Source: Gammaproteobacteria bacterium (lineage in GTDB: Bacteria; Pseudomonadota; Gammaproteobacteria; Steroidobacterales; Steroidobacteraceae). Taken from it: DNA of 8,888 nt. Below the pieces are notes generated by a model, which was given only the letters and a program-made list of their open reading frames with translations, searched no databases and was not told the DNA's origin. The position numbers and the translations under genes were made by a program. The stretch spans positions 1 through 8,888 of the forward strand of contig JANXYA010000065.1 of assembly GCA_025350345.1 (NCBI GenBank). Direction: 5' to 3'. Positions 1 through 6,144 of the stretch are shown one piece after another (position 1 is the first letter of the stretch; every line of letters begins with the position of its first letter).

Positions 1-1013
1 TCGGTGAAAAATCCCAGCCGCAGCCCGTACCAGCGACGGCCGTCGCGATTGCCCTCGACTCCATACAGCGTGTAGGCGGCGAAAATCGCCAGCTGCGGCA
101 CCTGGCTCAGGTCGATCGCCTGCACCGACCAGCGCAGTTGCACGGCGTAGGCCACCAGCTCGTTGGCGGGCGCCGCCGGTGCGCGGCGCGTCGGCTGTGC
201 GCCGGGCGCAGGCGATGTGCGGGGCGGAAGCGGCGCGCGGGATGCGGGCTCGGCGCTGGGCGCGGGTTTGGCACTGGGCTTGGGCTCCGCGCGGGGCGCG
301 GGCTCGGCCATGGGCGCCACCCTGGCCGCAGGTGCCGGGCGCGCGGATTCCAGCAGGCGCAACACGGCCTTGCCATCCAGGGCCGGGCGAGCGGCGGGCG
401 GCGCAGGCTCCTGCGGCGCATCGCCGAGCGAATCGATCGCCGCGCGGACGTTGCTCAACGAGCGCTCCGCGGCGCCGCTGTCGTCCGCCGCCTCGGTCGT
501 GGCGCGCGGCCTTTCCGGCACCAGCTCCAGCTTCACTGCGGCAGGAGCAGCAGCGGGCGGTGGAGCAGCGGCCGGCGTCGCGGCATTCGCCGGGACCACG
601 ACAGGGAACGATGCGGTGGCGGACAAGGACTCGGCGGCGGGCAACGACACGCTGGGCACGGCCACGGTTTGCGTCGCAGCCGGCTCAGCGGCCGAGCGGG
701 CGCGCAGCTTCTGCCCGGGCGCCACGCCGGCCCAGGCGGCCGGGTACACATCCCGAACGGCGGCCAGCATCTGCTCGGCAGCCTCCTGGCTGGCGAAATA
801 GCCCATGTGCAGGCGGAAGCGCTCGCGGCCCTCCTCGCGACGGCGCGAGACAAAGAACCTGAACTGCTTCAGAGCAGGGTCGTTCGGCTGTTCGAGACCG
901 GCCGGAGTGGTGGAAGCGCAGAGGTTGATGACGTAAGAAACAGCAGCGGCGGGCGGCAGTGCATTGCCGGCGGCAGAGTCCGAACTGCCGATCAAACCAC
1001 TAGCCTGCTGCAT
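1..1013 (-). CDS. SPOR-like repeat protein, 3' end outside window
   Basis: Partial gene: the first 337 residues are visible and the frame runs open off the left edge. The ATG at 1013-1011 is well bounded because an in-frame TAG directly precedes it; a GGGG at 1027-1024, 10 bases upstream, is the likely ribosome-binding site. Residues about 26-92 form a SPOR-like unit (YVINL at 28-32, FRLHMGYFASQEAAE at 66-80). Residues about 93-285 are an Ala/Pro-rich, low-complexity linker. Residues about 288-337 begin a second, similar unit (YAVQL at 289-293, RRWYGLRLGFF at 326-336). SPOR domains typically bind denuded peptidoglycan in the periplasm, but no signal peptide or membrane helix is visible at this N-terminus, so location and ligand are open. 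The leader carries a c-di-GMP-I riboswitch, so expression probably follows c-di-GMP. I do not recognise a named gene. The reading frame is certain; the function is not. Confidence 0.85.
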   Translation of the reverse strand, partial: MQQASGLIGSSDSAAGNALPPAAAVSYVINLCASTTPAGLEQPNDPALKQFRFFVSRRREEGRERFRLHMGYFASQEAAEQMLAAVRDVYPAAWAGVAPGQKLRARSAAEPAATQTVAVPSVSLPAAESLSATASFPVVVPANAATPAAAPPPAAAPAAVKLELVPERPRATTEAADDSGAAERSLSNVRAAIDSLGDAPQEPAPPAARPALDGKAVLRLLESARPAPAARVAPMAEPAPRAEPKPSAKPAPSAEPASRAPLPPRTSPAPGAQPTRRAPAAPANELVAYAVQLRWSVQAIDLSQVPQLAIFAAYTLYGVEGNRDGRRWYGLRLGFFT

Positions 1014-1023
1014 CTAGAATTTA

Positions 1024-1136
1024 CCCCGCTGCCGCTCCACTTCCGAAGCCTGCGTTCGATTAACGGGGATGACACGGATGGCGGGGAAGCTCTGGCCCTC
1101 AAGGCCACCGGCTCTCGCCTTCGGTGGCAACCCCGC
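1024..1136 (-). promoter_or_regulatory. Putative riboswitch expression platform with alternative pairings
   Basis: Between the aptamer and the SPOR-like start codon several helices exclude one another. GCCACCG (1128-1122) pairs with CGGTGGC (1110-1104) and would break the aptamer's closing helix. TGGCC (1107-1103) pairs with GGCCA (1097-1093) and competes with that hairpin. CCCCGC (1086-1081) is the perfect complement of GCGGGG both in the aptamer (1136-1131) and at the presumed ribosome-binding site (1029-1024). A second CCCCG (1068-1064) could also mask the binding site. There is no U-rich run, so control of translation is more likely than intrinsic termination. A simple reading is that ligand holds the aptamer copy and frees CCCCGC to mask the start site (OFF). 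The pairings are seen; the mechanism is inferred. Confidence 0.5.
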
Positions 1137-1200
1137 TATCCCTCAATGCCATAAGGGACCGGAGGCTTTGCGTCCCTGTCTTGCAACAGGTTTGCATCAC
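1123..1200 (-). promoter_or_regulatory. Cyclic-di-GMP-I (GEMM-I) riboswitch aptamer
   Basis: On the minus strand this matches the conserved GEMM-I core closely. The segment GGGACGCAAAGCCTCCGG (1176-1159) and the 3' core TAGCGGGGTTGCC (1138-1126) are both present. Stem P2 is CCTGT (1190-1186) paired with ACAGG (1179-1175), capped by a T-G wobble and a GCAA tetraloop (1184-1181); GNRA loops at this place dock into the other helix in known c-di-GMP-I structures. The second stem pairs TCCCT (1158-1154) with AGGGA (1143-1139). A closing helix can form between GCAA (1195-1192) and TTGC (1130-1127). It lies about 110 bases 5' of the ATG of the SPOR-like gene on the same strand, in the position of a leader-embedded sensor. 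Aptamer ends are approximate. Confidence 0.95.
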
Positions 1201-1215
1201 ACTGAAACGTGACGC

Positions 1216-1243
1216 AGTTTGGCACGGTGACGCGGCGGGTCAA
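1216..1243 (-). promoter_or_regulatory. Weak candidate promoter for the riboswitch transcript
   Basis: TTGACC (1243-1238) is a good -35 match. After a 16-base spacer comes CAAACT (1221-1216), only 3 of 6 to the -10 consensus. Transcription would begin near 1209, just before the aptamer, which is where a riboswitch promoter is expected. Position supports it more than sequence does. Confidence 0.25.
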
Positions 1244-1272
1244 GTGGTGCGATGGAGATACCGGTCACATCT

Positions 1273-1300
1273 ACCGTAGAGCGCTGATTGCGCTCACGGT
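1273..1300 (-). terminator. Strong hairpin 9 bases after the GGDEF-EAL stop
   Basis: ACCGTGAGCGC (1300-1290), loop AATCA, then GCGCTC (1284-1279), one bulged T and ACGGT (1277-1273) make an 11-pair stem. It lies directly after the stop codon at 1310. No T-run follows, so if it ends transcription it does so without the usual U-tract, or it acts as a 3'-end stabiliser. It separates the GGDEF-EAL gene from the riboswitch-led gene. Confidence 0.45.
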
Positions 1301-1309
1301 TCTGTCAAA

Positions 1310-4135
1310 TCAGACCGCGACGCGCAGTGCGGGAATGGAGGCGGCCTGGCGCCCGCGCAGGAGCGCCGTGATATCCGCCACTGCGGCGGGGCGCGCGAAG
1401 AAGAATCCCTGTGCATAGTCACAGCCGCGCTGCTGCAGGAATTCCAGCTGGTCCATGGTTTCCACGCCCTCGGCGACCACCTGCTTGCCGAGCGCGTGCG
1501 CCATCGTGATCATGGTCTCGGCCAGCGTCGCCGCCGTGATGTTGTGCGCCACTTCCTCGATGAAGGAGCGATCAATCTTGATCGCCTGCACCGGGTGCAC
1601 GCGCAGGTAACCGAGCGAGGAATAGCCCGTGCCGAAGTCATCGAGCGAGAGGCGCACGCCGAGCGCTGCCAGGCGCTGCAGCGCTGCGCGCCCTTCCTCG
1701 TCGGCAAACACCGATTCCGTCAGCTCGATTTCCAGCATATCCGGCGCGATGCCATTGCGTTCCAGGGCGCTGCGCACCAGCTTGGGAAAATCAGCTTGCC
1801 GCAGCTGGTGCACGGAGACATTTAGCGCCAGGCGCGGCGGTGCGATGCCGGCGGCCTGCCACTCGGCCAGCTGCGTGCAGGCGGCCTCCAGTACCCAAGC
1901 ACCGATGTCCACGATCAGTCCGCTCTGCTCGGCAGCCGGCACGAACTCGCCCGGATAACGCATCGCCTCGCGGGGCGGCTGCCAGCGCAGCAGCGCCTCG
2001 AGCCCGGCCAGCGAGCCGTCGTGGAGCGCGTACTGCGGCTGGTAGTAGAGCGCGAACTCGCGCCGCTGCAGGGCGCGGTACAGCCCGCTCTCCGCGGCCA
2101 GGGCCGGCATGTGCTGCATGGCCCGATCGTAGAACACGACGCGCGAGCGGCCGTCCTCCTTGGCCCGGTACATCGCCAGGTCGGCGTTGCGCATCAGCTC
2201 ATCGAGCTCCGTGCCATCGTCCGGAAACATCGTGATGCCAATGCTGGCGCGCACGAAGTGATCGCGGCCGCCGATATTGACCGCCTCCTGCATGGTGTCG
2301 ATGATGCGCGCGCCGACTCGCTGCGCACCTTCGGCCGTGTCGACACCCCGCAGGATGATCGTGAACTCATCGCCCCCGAGGCGTGCCACCGTGTCGCCTT
2401 CCTTGACGCAGGCGCGGAGCCGCTGCGCGACCACCTGCAGCATCTGGTCGCCCGCGTCGTGGCCGACAGTGTCGTTGACCTTCTTGAAATGATCGAGGTC
2501 GACGTACAGCAGCGCGCCACGCTGCCGGCCCTCCGCGGCGCTGGCCAGCTCCTGGGACAGGCGGTCGCGGAACAGCAACCGGTTGGGGAGCGAGGTCAGC
2601 GGATCGAAGTGCGCCTGGCGGTACAGCTGCTCGCCGCGCGCACTGTTGGACAGGGCCACGCCAATGCGCGAGGCGCATTCGGTGCCATAGCCGGCGAGCT
2701 CGGCGGCCACCTCGGGCGCGGTGCGGTAGCCCACGGCCAGCACGGCCACGAGTATCTCCTGTGACAGCACCGGCCAGACCCAGAAAAATTCGCTGCCGGA
2801 TTCGTGCAGCGGCAGGAGCACGCCGTGGCGTCCCGCCTCGAAGCGCAGCACGGTCAGGCCGGAGCGCTCCTGGCACAGCTCCGAGAGCATCAGCGCGTCG
2901 AGGCTGATGCGGCTGACGGGCGCATGCTCGCCGCCGGCTGCCACGTAGGCGCGACCGTGATCGCTGGCGTCCGGATCGAGCAGTGCCAGCATGGCGGCAT
3001 CGCTCCCGGTGATGCTGCAGACGCGATCGAGCAGGCCATCCAGGCAGGACTCGAGATCGGCGGACTCCAGCAGCATCCGGTCGATCTGATTGAGGCTGGC
3101 CATGGCCCGCATCCGGTCCTCGAGCACCGCAATGGTTCGATTGAAGCCCGAGGCCGTCGCGCGCGGCGTGTCGCGCGCATGCTCGATGTCCACGCGCCGA
3201 TATTCGCCGCGCGAGAGCTCGTGGAGCGAGGTGCCCAGTTCCTCGAGCACGCGCTCCCAGCGCGCGCGGAACCACAGGCAAATGACCAGGATGAGCGCCG
3301 CGCTCAGCAGCGCCAGCAGCGGCAGGAGCCCGGCCACCTGCGCCCAGGCCGCCAGGCCGTCCGCCACCGGGCCAAAGGAAATCACCGTCCAGCGGTTCGC
3401 ATTCAGGTGCGCCTCGGCGGGCAGCAGCGGGGTGACCGACCCGCGCCATTCCTGCCGGGCGACACTCCAGGAGCGGGCGCTCTCATCCTCTCCCGGCGCA
3501 GGCGTGGACAGGTATTCGCGCGTGAACATGGACAACAGGTCCGCAGACAGCTCGCCGTTCACGCGCAGCAACACCCCGGCGCCATCGATGACCGCCAGGG
3601 AGGCCTGCGGGCGCGCGGTATTGTCCAGTCCCTGCCACAGCCAGTCGGGGGAGAGCTCGAAGAAGGCAATCGCCGGGTTGATGCCTACGCGCACCGGGCG
3701 CACGAGATACACGGGCACCCCCGCGCTGCGGCGCGTTGCGGTACGGAGCAGCGATTGCCCGGCACGCAGGGCCATGCGTTCTGCCACGTTGAGCGCGACC
3801 GGCCCGGATTCGCTGGTCGGCGCGGTGAGCACCACGCCGCGAACGACTTCGGAATGCTGGATGCGCTGGCGCAGGTCCGCGCCCCCGAACCCGGCGTCGT
3901 CGCTGGTCAGCAGCTGGACGATGGACTCAGCGACGCCGAGCCGAACGCGCAGTTCGCGCGCGAAGGTGCGGCTCAATTCGCCTTCGACCGTGGCGGACTG
4001 GTGCTCGGCGGCGGCGCGCAGCGTGCGGACCACGCTCATGGCGCCCACCAGCAGGATCGCAGCCGCCAGCAACGCCATGGCCAGCGACAATCGCCAGGTC
4101 ATCGACCGTGGACGGGCACCAAAGTCTAGCGGCAT
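1310..4135 (-). CDS. Membrane-bound GGDEF-EAL c-di-GMP turnover protein with GAF-like region
   Basis: A 941-residue inner-membrane sensor. A first membrane helix (about 17-36) and a second (about 266-289) enclose a periplasmic region of some 225 residues, probably the signal input and possibly Cache-like. A HAMP-like linker (about 290-345) and a GAF-like region (about 346-500) follow. The GGDEF domain (about 505-670) keeps the signature GGDEF at 587-591; the usual inhibitory-site RxxD is KEGD at 578-581, so product inhibition may be weak. The EAL domain (about 685-930) keeps EALLR (713-717), NVS (772-774), ELTES (804-808), DDFGTGYSSL (832-841), KID (853-855), AEGVE (888-892) and QGFFFARP (909-916), as expected of an active phosphodiesterase. 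Both c-di-GMP synthesis and breakdown look possible; the net direction cannot be told. The ATG at 4135 is taken because it gives a short tail before the first helix; M12 at 4102 is an alternative. No good ribosome-binding site is visible for either. The neighbouring downstream transcript carries a c-di-GMP riboswitch. Confidence 0.96.
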   Translation of the reverse strand: MPLDFGARPRSMTWRLSLAMALLAAAILLVGAMSVVRTLRAAAEHQSATVEGELSRTFARELRVRLGVAESIVQLLTSDDAGFGGADLRQRIQHSEVVRGVVLTAPTSESGPVALNVAERMALRAGQSLLRTATRRSAGVPVYLVRPVRVGINPAIAFFELSPDWLWQGLDNTARPQASLAVIDGAGVLLRVNGELSADLLSMFTREYLSTPAPGEDESARSWSVARQEWRGSVTPLLPAEAHLNANRWTVISFGPVADGLAAWAQVAGLLPLLALLSAALILVICLWFRARWERVLEELGTSLHELSRGEYRRVDIEHARDTPRATASGFNRTIAVLEDRMRAMASLNQIDRMLLESADLESCLDGLLDRVCSITGSDAAMLALLDPDASDHGRAYVAAGGEHAPVSRISLDALMLSELCQERSGLTVLRFEAGRHGVLLPLHESGSEFFWVWPVLSQEILVAVLAVGYRTAPEVAAELAGYGTECASRIGVALSNSARGEQLYRQAHFDPLTSLPNRLLFRDRLSQELASAAEGRQRGALLYVDLDHFKKVNDTVGHDAGDQMLQVVAQRLRACVKEGDTVARLGGDEFTIILRGVDTAEGAQRVGARIIDTMQEAVNIGGRDHFVRASIGITMFPDDGTELDELMRNADLAMYRAKEDGRSRVVFYDRAMQHMPALAAESGLYRALQRREFALYYQPQYALHDGSLAGLEALLRWQPPREAMRYPGEFVPAAEQSGLIVDIGAWVLEAACTQLAEWQAAGIAPPRLALNVSVHQLRQADFPKLVRSALERNGIAPDMLEIELTESVFADEEGRAALQRLAALGVRLSLDDFGTGYSSLGYLRVHPVQAIKIDRSFIEEVAHNITAATLAETMITMAHALGKQVVAEGVETMDQLEFLQQRGCDYAQGFFFARPAAVADITALLRGRQAASIPALRVAV

Positions 4136-4165
4136 GGATTCGCATGAGCCTGAAAAACCTGGGCC

Positions 4166-4193
4166 AATTTAACGAAAGTCGCGCTGCCACCAA
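4166..4193 (-). promoter_or_regulatory. Weak candidate promoter for the GGDEF-EAL gene
   Basis: TTGGTG (4193-4188), a 16-base spacer and TAAATT (4171-4166) lie in the 110-base gap before the GGDEF-EAL start. This is a locally AT-richer patch, and the implied leader would be about 25 bases. Matches are only 3 of 6 and 4 of 6 to the -35 and -10 consensus. Confidence 0.2.
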
Positions 4194-4224
4194 TGCGTGC
4201 CAGATCACAATTGGCGGGCGCCTT

Positions 4225-4240
4225 GTCCCGTGGATGGGAC
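4225..4240 (-). terminator. Short hairpin after the SDR-like gene
   Basis: GTCCC, loop ATCCAC and GGGAC form a 5-pair stem five bases after the stop at 4246, with no T-run. This is weak support for a transcript end between the SDR-like gene and the GGDEF-EAL gene. Confidence 0.2.
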
Positions 4241-4245
4241 GCCGG

Positions 4246-4941
4246 TCACAGTCGCGCCGGCCACTTCCCCGTACTGGCCAGCGACTGCATCGCCCGCCAC
4301 GTGAGCCGATTGGTGCCGGCCCGCCCGCTCAGGGCAGCGGAGCGCATGGCGGCTGCCACCGTGCTCGCCTTGATCGCCCGCCACTGGGCATAGCGGCCGA
4401 GCAGCAGTGGATTGAGGAGCGGTGCCAGCAGCCCGCCCAGCACTTCGCCCGCGCGCCACTGGGAACGCGAGCCGAGCAGGAGCGAGGGTTTCATGAGATG
4501 GAGCGAGCGGAACCGGAGCGCATCGAGCGCCAGCTCGGTCTCGCCTTTCACCCGCAGGTACAGGTTGGGAGACTCGGGCGCCGCACCAATCGAGGAGACC
4601 GCGACCATGGTCCTGGCACCGGCTTTCTGCGCGCAGCGCGCGAAGCGCAGCACCAGGTCGTGATCGACGGCGCGAAACGCCGCCGCCGAACCGGCGGCGC
4701 GCCGCGTCGTGCCCAGGCAGCAGAAGGCGTCCTCGCAGACCACGGTGCGCATCTGCTCTTCCATGGTCTCGAAGCGGATGATGCGGTTGGCCAGCCGTGG
4801 GAATTCGAACGCCAGCGGCCGCCGCGTGAGCGCGATCACACGCGCATATTCACCGCCCGCGATGAGTGCACGCACCAGGGCCTCGCCCACCATGCCGCTG
4901 GCACCGGCGATGAGGGCTACCCGCGGAGTTCCCGACTGCAT
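4246..4941 (-). CDS. NAD(P)-binding atypical SDR, HTATIP2/COG0702-like
   Basis: A 231-residue cytoplasmic protein with an N-terminal Rossmann fold. The nucleotide-binding loop is GASGMVG (13-19) after a hydrophobic strand. FCCLGTTRRAAGSAAAFRAV (73-92) is the typical second block of HTATIP2-like proteins, which usually carry a near-identical LGTTR-K-AGS stretch. VSSIGA (115-120) and YLRVKGETE (128-136) place a YxxxK pair at Y128 and K132, and KPSLLLGSR (151-159) is the usual conserved stretch after it. Length is normal for this group. Substrate and reaction are unknown; many members act on small quinones or serve as redox sensors, and none can be chosen here. It starts 48 bases after the radical SAM gene, without an obvious promoter between, so it may share that gene's SOS-type control. 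The ATG at 4941 is the only start that keeps the whole Rossmann strand; its ribosome-binding site is poor. Confidence 0.88.
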   Translation of the reverse strand: MQSGTPRVALIAGASGMVGEALVRALIAGGEYARVIALTRRPLAFEFPRLANRIIRFETMEEQMRTVVCEDAFCCLGTTRRAAGSAAAFRAVDHDLVLRFARCAQKAGARTMVAVSSIGAAPESPNLYLRVKGETELALDALRFRSLHLMKPSLLLGSRSQWRAGEVLGGLLAPLLNPLLLGRYAQWRAIKASTVAAAMRSAALSGRAGTNRLTWRAMQSLASTGKWPARL

Positions 4942-4989
4942 ATCCCGAAGAGCTTAACCCGCGCCGCAGGCCTTTGCCTAAGTGCCGGC

Positions 4990-6060
4990 TCATTCCTGCA
5001 GCAGCAGCTCGAGTTGCCCGCTGCCGCCCGGCGGCCGGAAGGCCCGCGTGTCGAGTTCGGCAGTGCGCGTGCTGTTCAGGCCGAGGCGCCGGCAGGCCAG
5101 CAGGAAGCGCGCGCGCAGCATCGCCGCCCACGGCCCTTCCCCGCGCATGCGCGCACCGAAGCGCGGATCGTTGTCGCGCCCGCCGCGTGCCTGCTGGATC
5201 AGCGACATCACATGCGCCGCCCGCAACGGCAGCTGCTGCTCGAGCCAGACGCGAAACAGCTGCCGCACCTCATGGGGCAGGCGCAGCAGGACGTATCCGG
5301 CGCTGCGCGCGCCGGCCTGGGCCGCTGCTTCGAGCAAGGCCTCGAGCTCGGCGTCGTTCACCGCCGGGATCATCGGCGCGGTCAGCACACCCACCGGCAC
5401 CCCCGCCTGCGCAAGCGCGCTGATCACGCGCAATCTCCCTTGCGGGGAGGCGGCGCGCGGCTCCAGCGTGCGCTTGAGCTCAACATCGAGGGTCGTCAGG
5501 CTCACGATCACCCGCGCCAGCTGCTGCTGCGCCAGTGCCTTGAGCAGGTCCAGATCGCGCAGGATCAGCGTGCCCTTGGTGATGACCATGACCGGATGGC
5601 GGGCCTGCAGCAGCACCTCGAGGATGGAGCGCGTGACGCGCAGTCGCTTCTCGACGGGCTGGTAGGGATCGGTGTTGGCCCCCAGCATGATGGGCTGGCA
5701 ACGGTAGCCGCTGCGCGCGAGTTCGGCGCGCAACAGGCGCGCGGCGTCGGCCTTGTAGAACAGCTTGGTCTCGAAGTCGATGCCCGGCGACAGATCGACG
5801 TAGGCGTGGCTGGGGCGGGCGTAGCAGTAGACGCAGCCATGCTCGCAGCCCCGGTAGGGATTGATGGACTGTTCAAAGGGGATATCGGGCGATTCGTTGC
5901 GGGTGATGACCGAGCGGGCCGCTTCCGGCCGCACCTCGGTGGCGATGGAATCGGGCACCGAGTCCTGGTACCAGCCATCGTCGAGCGATTCATCGACCAG
6001 GCGGGCGAAGCGCCCCGGTGGATTGCCGCTGGCGCCACGACCCTTGAGTGCGCGTTCCAT
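4990..6060 (-). CDS. PA0069-family radical SAM protein (SplB-related)
   Basis: A 356-residue iron-sulfur protein. NPYRGCEHGCVYCYARPSH (67-85) carries the CxxxCxxC cluster motif with C72, C76 and C79, which binds the 4Fe-4S cluster and S-adenosylmethionine. The N-terminal KGRGASGNPPGRF (6-18) and the block LGANTDPYQPVEKRLRVTR (126-144) are typical of the PA0069 family in COG1533, the group that also includes spore photoproduct lyase SplB. The substrate is not established; a role in nucleic-acid repair is a reasonable inference from the SplB link and from the LexA box placed 7 bases before the start codon. To my knowledge the Pseudomonas aeruginosa homologue PA0069 is in the LexA regulon, which fits. 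The ATG at 6060 is supported by the conserved N-terminal motif, although no ribosome-binding site is visible between it and the LexA box. The gene begins a possible two-gene unit with the SDR-like gene. Confidence 0.95.
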   Translation of the reverse strand: MERALKGRGASGNPPGRFARLVDESLDDGWYQDSVPDSIATEVRPEAARSVITRNESPDIPFEQSINPYRGCEHGCVYCYARPSHAYVDLSPGIDFETKLFYKADAARLLRAELARSGYRCQPIMLGANTDPYQPVEKRLRVTRSILEVLLQARHPVMVITKGTLILRDLDLLKALAQQQLARVIVSLTTLDVELKRTLEPRAASPQGRLRVISALAQAGVPVGVLTAPMIPAVNDAELEALLEAAAQAGARSAGYVLLRLPHEVRQLFRVWLEQQLPLRAAHVMSLIQQARGGRDNDPRFGARMRGEGPWAAMLRARFLLACRRLGLNSTRTAELDTRAFRPPGGSGQLELLLQE

Positions 6061-6065
6061 CGCAC

Positions 6066-6085
6066 TACTGTACGGATATACAGTT
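6066..6085. promoter_or_regulatory. LexA (SOS) box
   Basis: TACTGTACGGATATACAGTT on the plus strand has the CTG-N10-CAG core (6068-6083) and agrees at 16 of 20 positions with the Escherichia coli LexA consensus. It ends one base before the 6-base run leading into the radical SAM ATG, in the 75-base gap after ilvA. No gene on the plus strand starts here, so the target must be the minus-strand radical SAM gene. LexA bound here would cover the promoter or start site, giving DNA-damage induction. Confidence 0.9.
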
Positions 6086-6128
6086 AAAGCGCAAGCGCGA
6101 CCGGGGCCGGGGCGGTGAGCGCTGCGGC

Positions 6129-6144
6129 GCCGGCCTCAGCCGGC
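6129..6144 (-). other. Perfect 6-pair GC hairpin containing the ilvA stop codon
   Basis: GCCGGC, loop TGAG, GCCGGC. The TGA stop of ilvA lies in the loop. There is no T-run, so it is not a standard terminator; it may mark the end of the ilv transcript or may be chance in GC-rich DNA. Confidence 0.25.

Noticed and set aside
138..1154. Plus-strand open frame of 338 codons at the left end
   Set aside because: It runs antisense through both the SPOR-like gene and the riboswitch; Gly/Arg-rich composition is typical of a shadow of an Ala/Pro linker.
1280..1308. Perfect TTGACA (1308-1303, minus strand) just after the GGDEF-EAL stop as a -35 box
   Set aside because: At 15-18 bases spacing there is only the GC-rich hairpin sequence (AGCGCT and neighbours) and no -10-like hexamer.
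2804..4129. Plus-strand open frame of 441 codons opposite the GGDEF-EAL gene
   Set aside because: Antisense to a gene with full domain signatures; no family resemblance.
4974..4985. AGGC-AAAG-GCCT hairpin after the radical SAM stop as a terminator
   Set aside because: Only 4 pairs and no T-run; it is not enough to split the radical SAM and SDR-like genes.
4108..6087. Long plus-strand open frame of 659 codons
   Set aside because: It covers well-supported minus-strand genes (SDR-like and radical SAM), has low-complexity Arg/Gln/His-rich content and no recognisable domain; it is an antisense shadow in GC-rich DNA.
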